This document shows, piece by piece, positions 8,779 to 16,002 of a stretch of 51,203 nucleotides of DNA. Below the pieces are notes generated by a model. It did no database searches, had not been told where the DNA came from, and was given only the letters and a program-made list of their open reading frames with translations. Where the stretch lies: assembly GCA_947471565.1 (NCBI GenBank), contig CANIVT010000016.1:1-51203 (forward strand), read 5' to 3'. Source of the DNA: Spartobacteria bacterium (GTDB lineage Bacteria > Verrucomicrobiota > Verrucomicrobiia > Chthoniobacterales > UBA6821). Positions within the stretch are counted from its first letter, which is position 1. Every line of letters starts with the position of its first letter. The position numbers and the translations under genes are program-made.

Positions 8779-10707
8779 ATGCGTCCGACATCCCCCTGGT
8801 TTCCGAAAATCATCCTTGGTCTCGTGCTGCTTGCTGTCGGTGCAGTCTACGCCCAGATCGTCACCTTTCATTTTCTTCCTTTCTGGGATGACGACACGAA
8901 CATTCACCGGAATCCCCTCTACGCACCGCTTTCGTGGTCGAGTGTCGCCCTCTTCTGGAAGGGTCCCTTCCAGCAGCTTTACATTCCGGTGACCTACACG
9001 GCGTGGGCGGGGTTGGTTGCCCTGTCACGGATCGTTGCGGGGACGACCATAAGCTTCGGGCCGATCAATGCCGCCCTGTTCCACGGGGCCAACCTGCTGG
9101 TCCATCTCTTCTCCGTGGCCATGGTCTTTCTGATCCTGCGGAGATTGCTCACGGCTCACGCCCAGAGGCAGGGTGTCTCTTCGGGGCGGATTCTTTCAGC
9201 GGCGGCCATCGGTGCGCTGACCTTCGGTCTGCATCCTGTGCAGGTGGAAACCGTTGCTTGGGTCTCGGGTTTGCGAGATCTGCTCGGAGGGGCGCTTTCA
9301 CTGGCCTCGATCGAGCTCTTTCTTTCATGGCTCGATGTCCGAGCCAATCGATCCCGCCTGAACTGGCTGCGCTATGCCGGAGCGACCCTCCTATTGCTTC
9401 TGGCCTTCGGATCAAAGCCGGGCACCGTCGTGACTCCGGCCCTGGCCTTGGTCTGCGGTCTCTGGTTGCTGAAGGCGGAAGCACGCCGATTCGGGGTTTT
9501 GCTCTGGCTGATCCCTTGGTTTTTGTGTGCCGGGGCGGAGGTCGTGATGACCTCCCATGCACAGCCTGCGGCGGAGCTCGCACGATCGCTCGTGCCCGTC
9601 TTGGCTCGCCCCCTCGTGGCCGGTGATGCGCTGGGATTTTATCTCGGGAAGCTCTTTTGGCCGCTTGCTCCCTGGGGTCTTTGCGCGGATTACGGACGTG
9701 CTCCGAATTTCCTGTTCGCCGCCGGCACGCTTTACTGGAGTTGGCTGATCCCAGCGGCCGTTGTGGCTGTGCTCTGCGTCTTCAAGCGACTGCGGATCTA
9801 CCTTCTTCCGTGCGCCCTTCTGGTCATCGGGGTTCTGCCGACGCTCGGGTTGATCCCGTTCAACTTCCAAGTCGTTTCCACGGTCAGCGACCGCTATCTC
9901 TACCTCGGAATGCTTGGGCCCGGGCTCGCACTCGCCCTCTTCGCCTTGCGGGGAAATGCCGTGATCTGCGGAACGGTCGCCGCGTTGTTTGTCACCGCAT
10001 GGGCGGTCGTGAGTTTGATCCAGTTGCCCTGTTGGGCCGCCGGAGAGGTCTTCTTCCCGGCAATTCTCGAGAGGAATCCGACGAGTTGGAAATCGCGACA
10101 CAATTACGCATGCACTCTCGACGCGCAGGGAAAGTTTCCCGAGGCACTCCGGGAATTCAATGAGGCGATCCGCCTGCGCCCCTCCAATGCCGAGGCGTAC
10201 AACGACGCCGCGCTGACACTGCTGAAACTCGGGCGGCGGCAGGAGGCGATCCAATTTTTCCAGCAGTCGCTTCAGGTGCGTGCGACGGCCGGGGCTGCCA
10301 GGAACTTGGCCGCCGCGTTGCTGATGAGTGGAAATCCCGCAGAGGCGGCCAAGGTCTATCGCTTGGCGATGCAGATCGATCCGGGGGATCTCCAGAATCA
10401 GCGGGCGTTGGCCTGGCTGCTCTCCACGCATCCCGATGATTCCGTCCGCAGCGGGACGGAGGCGGTTGACTTGTCCCGTTCGATCGTCGTGGCCACCGGC
10501 GGGCAGGTGCCTCTTTTCCTGTTAACGTATGCGGCTTCTCTTGCGGAAAGCGGTGACTTTGACTCCGCAGTGAGCGTGGCGGGACAATCGGCCGCCGCAT
10601 ACCGGGCCTCGGGGGATAACCCGATGGGGGAGATGGTCGAGCAACGGATCATCCCCGCGTTCCGGACGCACCAGCCGATCCGCGACAATCCCGCCAAGAA
10701 TCCTTAG
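8779..10707 (+). CDS. Polytopic membrane protein with C-terminal TPR repeats (TMTC-like)
   Basis: A 642-residue protein. Residues 1 to about 425 hold roughly ten membrane segments. The first periplasmic loop has the motif FWDDDTNIHRNP, and FHGANLLVHLFSV follows, resembling the GT-C/TMTC class of membrane glycosyltransferases with an acidic pair after the first helix. From about residue 433 there are three or more tetratricopeptide repeats (AEAYNDAALTLLKLGRRQEA and flanking units). The likely role is transfer of sugar to an exported protein or polymer, or assembly of a cell-envelope structure. This is inferred from architecture alone. Confidence 0.75.
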   Translation: MRPTSPWFPKIILGLVLLAVGAVYAQIVTFHFLPFWDDDTNIHRNPLYAPLSWSSVALFWKGPFQQLYIPVTYTAWAGLVALSRIVAGTTISFGPINAALFHGANLLVHLFSVAMVFLILRRLLTAHAQRQGVSSGRILSAAAIGALTFGLHPVQVETVAWVSGLRDLLGGALSLASIELFLSWLDVRANRSRLNWLRYAGATLLLLLAFGSKPGTVVTPALALVCGLWLLKAEARRFGVLLWLIPWFLCAGAEVVMTSHAQPAAELARSLVPVLARPLVAGDALGFYLGKLFWPLAPWGLCADYGRAPNFLFAAGTLYWSWLIPAAVVAVLCVFKRLRIYLLPCALLVIGVLPTLGLIPFNFQVVSTVSDRYLYLGMLGPGLALALFALRGNAVICGTVAALFVTAWAVVSLIQLPCWAAGEVFFPAILERNPTSWKSRHNYACTLDAQGKFPEALREFNEAIRLRPSNAEAYNDAALTLLKLGRRQEAIQFFQQSLQVRATAGAARNLAAALLMSGNPAEAAKVYRLAMQIDPGDLQNQRALAWLLSTHPDDSVRSGTEAVDLSRSIVVATGGQVPLFLLTYAASLAESGDFDSAVSVAGQSAAAYRASGDNPMGEMVEQRIIPAFRTHQPIRDNPAKNP

Positions 10708-10753
10708 AAAGGATTTAATTAGGAATTGGAGTCAGAGAAGGACGAAGGGGTTA

Positions 10754-10916
10754 AAAAGGTTAGAACCGTTACAAAGTAAATCCCCAGAAACTTCAGGAAG
10801 GATTGGGATTTCCGATTCTGATAAAGAGCCGCTGCCACAGGATATATTGAGAAGCCGGAACAGGATGCCTCATTGAGCACTTTGTAACATTTTTAACGCT
10901 TTAACGGTTTTAACGA
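10754..10916. repeat. Inverted pair of degenerate 9-bp tandem arrays
   Basis: In the gap before rph, three units beginning gtta recur every 9 bases on the left (about 10750-10777). On the right (about 10879-10916), units ending taac recur every 8-9 bases, the reverse complement of the left unit. The innermost units are perfectly complementary over 10 bp (10768-10777 gttacaaagt with 10879-10888). About 100 bases of spacer separate them, with no gene visible. Confidence 0.55.
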
Positions 10917-11038
10917 TTGGATAACTCACCCTCCGGCATCCCGATCCGTCGACACTGACCTGTTGCGGAAACCAGGGGGCTGGAAATCCCCGAGAGATCT
11001 TGCGCTTCCCGTCAGGAGAAGCAAATCATGCTCATCCC

Positions 11039-11776
11039 ATGACTTCCACAGCACGACATTCCGGACGGGCGGCCGATGCGCTCCGTGACATTTCCTTTCA
11101 ACCAGGCATTGCCCCCCAAGCCACCGGATCCGTTCTGGTCTCCTTCGGGAAGACCCAGGTGCTCTGCGCCGCCTCGATCGAGGAGGGGGTGCCGCGCTGG
11201 ATGAAGGAACAGGGAGTGACGGGAGGGTGGTTGACGGCGGAGTATTCGATGCTGCCTTATTCGACATCTCCCCGGAAGGGGCGCGACAGCACGCGCGGCA
11301 AGATCGACGGCCGCTCGACCGAGATTCAGCGTCTGATCGGCCGATCGCTTCGGGCCGCCGTTGACCTCGAGAAACTCGGTGCGCGTACCCTTTGGATCGA
11401 CTGCGATGTGTTGCAGGCCGACGGCGGCACCAGGACCGCCTCGATCACCGGGGCGAGCGTCGCGGTCGCGATGGCCTGCAGGAAATTGATCGCGGATGGG
11501 AAAATCGCCTCCGATCCGGTGAAGCGCCGTGTCTCAGCCGTCAGTATCGGAGTTGTGGGCGGGAAAGCCCTTCTTGATCTCGACTACCTCGAGGATAAGG
11601 ACGCCGAGGTCGATCTGAACCTGGTGATGACCTCGGAACTCGAATTCATCGAACTCCAGGCTTCCGGGGAAGAGAGCGTTTTCGGCGATGCCCACCTTGC
11701 CGAGATGCTGGATTACGGTCGGAAGGGGATCCGGGAACTCTGTGCCCGACAGGAGGAAGTCCTCTCCTCTCTCTGA
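11039..11776 (+). CDS. rph: Ribonuclease PH
   Basis: Phosphorolytic 3'-5' exoribonuclease that trims tRNA 3' ends, 245 residues from the ATG at 11039. Conserved blocks are GSVLVSFGKTQVLCAASIEE, GWLTAEYSMLP, DGRSTEIQRLIGRSLRA and DCDVLQADGGTRTASITGA, all closely matching the E. coli enzyme. An in-frame TTG at 11000 would add 13 residues without homology, so the ATG is preferred. A four-codon frame (11027-11041) preceded by ggag ends in ATGA over this start. The gene has its own upstream spacer. Confidence 0.96.
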   Translation: MTSTARHSGRAADALRDISFQPGIAPQATGSVLVSFGKTQVLCAASIEEGVPRWMKEQGVTGGWLTAEYSMLPYSTSPRKGRDSTRGKIDGRSTEIQRLIGRSLRAAVDLEKLGARTLWIDCDVLQADGGTRTASITGASVAVAMACRKLIADGKIASDPVKRRVSAVSIGVVGGKALLDLDYLEDKDAEVDLNLVMTSELEFIELQASGEESVFGDAHLAEMLDYGRKGIRELCARQEEVLSSL

Positions 11777-11794
11777 AGGAAGTGTGAAAAACTC

Positions 11795-11824
11795 TTGACC
11801 TGAGACCCCTCAGCTGACCATATC
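11795..11824 (+). promoter_or_regulatory. Candidate sigma-70 promoter for rpmB
   Basis: ttgacc at 11795-11800 and catatc at 11819-11824 are separated by 18 bases and lie just upstream of the L28 gene. The sequence ctgag-accc-ctcag forms a small palindrome in the spacer. The match to a housekeeping promoter is moderate. Confidence 0.35.
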
Positions 11825-11845
11825 AACCATTCAACATTTCTAACC

Positions 11846-12109
11846 ATGTCCAGAAAGTGCTCCATCACCGGTTCCCGCCCCGTGCGCGGTTCCAAAATTC
11901 ACCGCAGGGGTCTCGCCAAGAAAAAGGGAGGCATCGGCATGCACGTCACCGCCATGACTCCGCGCTACTTCACCCCCAATCTCAAGACCAAGCGCATCTG
12001 GGTTCCTGAGCTCAAGAAGTTCGTCACCGTCAAGGTGTCGGCCCGCGCCCTTAAGACGATTTCGAAGAACGGCGCCCACGCCACCCTCTCGAAAGCAGGC
12101 CTCATCTAA
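11846..12109 (+). CDS. rpmB: Large-subunit ribosomal protein L28
   Basis: 87-residue basic protein. It starts MSRKCSITGSRPVRGSKIHR and contains RYFTPNLKTKRIWVPELKKF, then VTVKVSARALKTISKNG, all matching bacterial L28. Only Cys5 of possible zinc ligands is present, so this is the zinc-free type. It appears co-transcribed with a 67-residue gene 40 bases downstream, and the pair ends at a strong terminator. Confidence 0.95.
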   Translation: MSRKCSITGSRPVRGSKIHRRGLAKKKGGIGMHVTAMTPRYFTPNLKTKRIWVPELKKFVTVKVSARALKTISKNGAHATLSKAGLI

Positions 12110-12149
12110 ACCCAACCCAACCCCCAACCCAAAGAAAGGAACCAAGACC

Positions 12150-12353
12150 ATGGCATTCAGCGTCGTCAGCAAAAAGAGCGGCAAAACCTATTTTCTCCAT
12201 CATCGCCTCCAGAAGCTCCGTGGCGGTCAGGAAGTGACCCTCTACTACTTCGGTGGTGAGGCCAAGGAGGGTGCTCTTGATGCACTTCCCGCCGGTTACG
12301 AGGTCTCCGAGAACGAGCGTACCGGTCTCCCCCTTCTCAAGAAGAAGAAGTAA
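12150..12353 (+). CDS. Small basic protein encoded after L28, function unknown
   Basis: A 67-residue protein preceded by a good ribosome-binding site (aaagaaagga, a few bases upstream of the ATG). It opens MAFSVVSKKSGKTYFLHHR, has a compact middle (GGQEVTLYYFGGEAKEG, then ALDALPAGYEV) and ends in KKKK. No known domain is recognised. Its size, charge, lysine tail and place between rpmB and the shared terminator suggest a ribosome- or RNA-associated role. That role is inference only. The short residue pattern looks structured rather than random, so I regard it as a real gene. Confidence 0.8.
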   Translation: MAFSVVSKKSGKTYFLHHRLQKLRGGQEVTLYYFGGEAKEGALDALPAGYEVSENERTGLPLLKKKK

Positions 12354-12373
12354 GGATTTCCTCCCCGAGGATA

Positions 12374-12407
12374 CGGGTGACGGAGCAATGCTCCGTCACC
12401 CGTTTTT
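12374..12407 (+). terminator. Rho-independent terminator after rpmB operon
   Basis: Bases 12374-12386 and 12390-12402 form a perfect 13-bp G+C-rich stem with a 3-base loop. Five T residues follow directly at 12403-12407, and further T-runs come after. It lies 21 bases after the 67-residue gene. Confidence 0.93.
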
Positions 12408-12486
12408 CGTTTTTGGGGATCATCTTAAGCGGGCTTGTTCGGGTTGGTTGTTTGACCGCGTCGGCTCGTGCTAGTAGCATCGCCGG

Positions 12487-13350
12487 ATGAGCATCGACAG
12501 CAATTACGTCCATCCTGAAGTCCTGGTCACCACTGCTTGGATGGCCGATCACCTCAAGGATGACGGGATCCGGATCATCGAGAGCAACGAGGATGTCCTT
12601 CTCTACGACGTCGGCCATATCCCCGGCGCCGTGCACATCGACTGGCAGCGCGATCTTCAGGACCACACTGTCCGTGATTACATCCAGCCCGAGGCTTTCG
12701 CGGAGCTGTGCCGCAGGAACGGCATCACCCCGGAGACCACCTGCATTTTCTACGGGGACAAGTCCAACTGGTGGTCCTGCTACGCCCTGTGGGTCTTCCG
12801 TCTTTTCGGTCACACCAAGGTCAGGATCGTGGACGGTGGTCGCGATAAGTGGATCGCCGAAGGTCGCCCCTTGACCAGAGAGGTTCCTGCCTTTGCTCCC
12901 GTCGACTATCCAGTACCCTCCGCACGGCTGGACCGGGAGATCCGGGCCTTCTACGACGATGCGCTCGCCCAGAGCAAGGCCTCCCGCCCGCTCATCGATG
13001 TCCGCTCACCCGGTGAGTTCAAGGGTCTCGTGACCCACATGCCGGAATATCCCCAGGAAGGGGTGCTTCGCGGCGGACACATCCCCGGCGCACGCAGCGT
13101 TCCTTGGAAGGAGGCAGTGAATGCCGATGCGACCTTTAAAAGCGCCGCGGAACTCAAAGCGATCTATCAGGAGAATCTCGGGCTGAAAACCGACGACGAC
13201 GTCATCGCCTACTGCCGTATCGGCGAGCGCTCGAGCCACACTTGGTTCGTCCTGAATTACCTCCTCGGATTCACCAAGGTCCGCAACTACGACGGCTCCT
13301 GGACTGAGTGGGGGAATCGCGTCGGTGCCCCCATCGAGAAGTCGGTGTAG
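12487..13350 (+). CDS. Thiosulfate/3-mercaptopyruvate sulfurtransferase (tandem rhodanese)
   Basis: A 287-residue protein of two rhodanese domains (about 10-140 and 155-280). The N-terminal domain is the usual catalytically silent copy. The C-terminal domain carries the active-site loop [11 protein letters not shown] with the sulfur-accepting Cys243. The CRxGxR loop fits the thiosulfate-type group. It moves sulfane sulfur from a donor such as thiosulfate to an acceptor in the cytoplasm. A SufE-like gene starts 11 bases downstream, so that protein is a plausible sulfur acceptor; this link is inferred. Confidence 0.92.
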   Translation: MSIDSNYVHPEVLVTTAWMADHLKDDGIRIIESNEDVLLYDVGHIPGAVHIDWQRDLQDHTVRDYIQPEAFAELCRRNGITPETTCIFYGDKSNWWSCYALWVFRLFGHTKVRIVDGGRDKWIAEGRPLTREVPAFAPVDYPVPSARLDREIRAFYDDALAQSKASRPLIDVRSPGEFKGLVTHMPEYPQEGVLRGGHIPGARSVPWKEAVNADATFKSAAELKAIYQENLGLKTDDDVIAYCRIGERSSHTWFVLNYLLGFTKVRNYDGSWTEWGNRVGAPIEKSV

Positions 13351-13361
13351 GTTTCGTACCG

Positions 13362-13817
13362 ATGAGCTATCCCGCCAAACTGGAGGCGATCATCTCGCTG
13401 TTCGAGGGGCTTCCCGATCCGGAAAAGCGGGAGACCCTCATCGCCTACTCCGACCAAGCCAAGGCGCAGGAACCGGGGGAGGGGGAGAGCTTCGATCTCG
13501 AGGATATCCGCAAGGACGAGGAGTGTACCGACACGGTAGCCGTCTTCCTGAGGATCGATGACGCCGGTGGCGCACACTTCCGGATAGCGCTCGGCCCGCA
13601 GGTGCAGACGCTCACCAAGGCGATGAGTTCCATCCTCTGCAAGGGGCTCGACGGCATCACGCCCGAGGAGATCCTTGAGATCCCAGCCGATTTCGTCCCG
13701 AGAATCGTCGGTGCTGAACTCGTGCGCCTCCGCAGCCAGACCGTCTACTACCTGCTCACCCGCATGAAGGGAATCGTGAAAGTTTGGCTCCGCAGAAAAC
13801 AGGCGGGGCGGGACTGA
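13362..13817 (+). CDS. sufE: SufE-family sulfur acceptor protein
   Basis: A 151-residue SufE fold protein from the ATG at 13362. The active Cys55 sits in KDEECTDTVAVFL, the position of the sulfur-accepting cysteine. The downstream LCKGLDGITPEEILEI, VGAELVRLRSQT and the helix YYLLTRMKGIV match the family. SufE normally accepts persulfide from SufS, but no cysteine desulfurase is visible here. The immediate upstream partner is a rhodanese, suggesting an alternative sulfur donor. A longer in-frame start at 13308 overlaps the rhodanese gene and adds no homology. Confidence 0.85.
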   Translation: MSYPAKLEAIISLFEGLPDPEKRETLIAYSDQAKAQEPGEGESFDLEDIRKDEECTDTVAVFLRIDDAGGAHFRIALGPQVQTLTKAMSSILCKGLDGITPEEILEIPADFVPRIVGAELVRLRSQTVYYLLTRMKGIVKVWLRRKQAGRD

Positions 13818-13834
13818 TTCCGCAGGATCAAGAT

Positions 13835-13856
13835 GCTTCTTTACCCTTACAGAAGC
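13835..13856 (+). terminator. Weak hairpin after sufE
   Basis: gcttct (13835-13840) and agaagc (13851-13856) pair around a 10-base loop, 18 bases after the sufE stop. No T-run follows. The rest of the gap to 14098 shows nothing else I can identify. Confidence 0.3.
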
Positions 13857-14098
13857 GGTGAGTGGCACCCTGTCATCTCAGGAATCCGATACCACGCGGT
13901 TCTTTCGGCGGTTTTACAGCACGGTTCGAGAAAAACCATCCATCCATTCCTCTCCAAACCTGATGACGGGGTTCGGTTCCGGGCGGGCGATTAGCTATCC
14001 CTCGCGACCTTGTGTTCAAGTCCAATGATTTGATGGGGCGCTGGATTGCATGCAGGATCTTCGGCTTCCCCATCCGTTTCCACTCTTTTCAAATCCAA

Positions 14099-15859
14099 AT
14101 GAGATTCCCCAAAACCCTTCTTCTTATCGGCATGATACCGGTCTGCCCGGTTGTTTGCCAAAGCGCCGAGTTTTTCGTGGCTCCGGACGGATCGGATGCG
14201 AATCCCGGAACAATGTCCCAACCGTTCGCCTCCGTTACCGCCGCCCGTGACGCCCTGCGGAAACTCGGTCCGGGAGCGATTCCCGGATCAACGGTCTACC
14301 TGAGGGGCGGCATCTATCGGTTGGGTGAAAAGATCGTCCTGGGGCCTCAGGACTCGGGCACCGCAAGGGCAAAGGTCGTTTACAGGGCGTTCGGCGATGA
14401 ACGGCCCGTGTTAAGCGGAGGCGTGACCGTGGGAGGATGGACCCTCCACGACCCCGAACGTGGAATTTACTCCGCGAACGCCGGCAAGGATCTGTTCCGG
14501 CAGGTATACGTTGACGGCGTTCCCGCAATCAGGGCGCGTCACCCCAACGGGAACATCTACGGTCCGTTCCTGCGACTCGCGGGCGCCGACCCCGCGAACG
14601 GGAGGATCCTGCTGCCTGCCTCGGACTGGAAGGAGGCCTCCTCCCTTGGCGACATGCACGGGGTCGAACTCGTCCATAACCTCCACTGGATCCAGCAGAG
14701 GGCAAGGTCGGGAGGCGTCGAGAACCTCGGGGCAACCGTCGGTTTCAAGGTCGATTCCCCGGATGCAAAGACCTTCTTTCTGAAGCCGTCGGCATGGTTC
14801 GCAGGAGCCCCCTATTACCTCGAGAACTCCCTTGGCTTTGTCGATCAGGACCGAGAATGGTTCCACGATCAGGGAACCGGCCTCCTGTACCTCAAGTTCC
14901 CGCAGGGCTGTGACGTTGCGCGCGCAACGGTCGAAATCCCGAAACTCCCCACCCTGCTGGAACTGGACGGATCTTCCGGAAACCCGGTACACGACATCGA
15001 CTTCCGGGGGATCGGCTTTGAGCTCTCGAACTGGATCAGGCCATCGCTCTCCTCCCTAGCCGCATCGCAGTTCGCTCAGCCCTATGCGGGCCGCAGGACT
15101 TTCGAAACTAGCGACTATCCGCAGGGCATCGTCAAGGCCAGGCACGCCGACAGGATCGCCTTCCGAGGATGTAGGATCAGGAACGCCGGCGCCACTGGGA
15201 TCCAATTCTGGCAGCACGTTTGCGACTCGGACATCGAGGGTTGCGAGATCTTCGACATCGCCGCCAACGCGATCGAGATCGATGCCGAGTCACGGCGCAA
15301 CCCGCCACCGGGAGAGCAGAGCACCGGAGTGGCCGTCTGGAACAACAGGATCTACCGTGCCGGCCAGTCCTACACGAGCGGCGGAGGAATTCTGGCGGGA
15401 TTTGTCCGGCGCCTGACTGTCGATCACAACGAGATCCACGATATGCCGTATTCCGGAATCCAGATAGGCCAGCAACCCGGTGGCTACGTCGATTGCGGTT
15501 GCGGCGACAACAAGGTTCGGTACAACGATATTTACCGCTGCATGCTCCTTCACGACGACGGCGGGGCGGTTTACACCCTTGGCGGGCAGCAGCGCGGCAC
15601 CGAGATCCTGGAGAACCACATGCATGATCTCAAGCGCAGCAAATGGACGGGTGGGTTTCCGGTTGCCGGGATCTACCTGGACAATTTCACGCAATTCGTT
15701 CTTTGTGCCCGGAATGTGATTCGGAACTGCGACAAGAACCGCCCTTATGGCCAGTTTAACAAGGCAAAGCAAAACGTGTTCAGGGACAATGATTCCGGTC
15801 ATGAGTCCGTCGTTGCCAATGCTGGGGTGAAACCTGGATACGATCCCCGTGCCAGGTAA
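14099..15859 (+). CDS. Secreted right-handed beta-helix glycosidase candidate (GH141-like)
   Basis: 586 residues from the ATG at 14099. A signal peptide covers about residues 1-23 (cleavage near QSA-EFF). Then comes FFVAPDGSDANPGT and a first parallel beta-helix half. The motif QVYVDGVPAIRARHPNG is typical of GH141-type and related beta-helix enzymes. Residues from about 295 on contain repeated N-x-I/H-D turns (NRIYRAG, NEIHDMPYSGIQIG, HDDGGAVY, ENHMHDL) that build the right-handed helix. It probably cleaves a plant or algal polysaccharide outside the cytoplasm. Nearby fucosidases make an alpha-L-fucosidase or xylanase activity of GH141 type plausible but unproven. An upstream start at 14012 would bury the signal peptide. 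Confidence 0.75.
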   Translation: MRFPKTLLLIGMIPVCPVVCQSAEFFVAPDGSDANPGTMSQPFASVTAARDALRKLGPGAIPGSTVYLRGGIYRLGEKIVLGPQDSGTARAKVVYRAFGDERPVLSGGVTVGGWTLHDPERGIYSANAGKDLFRQVYVDGVPAIRARHPNGNIYGPFLRLAGADPANGRILLPASDWKEASSLGDMHGVELVHNLHWIQQRARSGGVENLGATVGFKVDSPDAKTFFLKPSAWFAGAPYYLENSLGFVDQDREWFHDQGTGLLYLKFPQGCDVARATVEIPKLPTLLELDGSSGNPVHDIDFRGIGFELSNWIRPSLSSLAASQFAQPYAGRRTFETSDYPQGIVKARHADRIAFRGCRIRNAGATGIQFWQHVCDSDIEGCEIFDIAANAIEIDAESRRNPPPGEQSTGVAVWNNRIYRAGQSYTSGGGILAGFVRRLTVDHNEIHDMPYSGIQIGQQPGGYVDCGCGDNKVRYNDIYRCMLLHDDGGAVYTLGGQQRGTEILENHMHDLKRSKWTGGFPVAGIYLDNFTQFVLCARNVIRNCDKNRPYGQFNKAKQNVFRDNDSGHESVVANAGVKPGYDPRAR

Positions 15860-15885
15860 TTCCGGCTGAAAAGCAAAATCCCTCA

Positions 15886-15899
15886 TTCATTGTTCATTC
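15886..15899 (+). repeat. Two TTCATTx heptamers after the beta-helix gene
   Basis: ttcattg (15886-15892) and ttcattc (15893-15899) stand directly in tandem. The same heptamer recurs in tandem at 32684-32711, about 17 kb away, also between genes. Confidence 0.45.
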
Positions 15900-16002
15900 A
15901 CGGCGGGCCTGTGGCCTTGGTTTTTCCTTGGTGCATGATGTCCGGAAAGATAGTTATTTAGCCTCTCAAGACGCCATAAAGCATCCAAAGACGCATCCCC
16001 CC

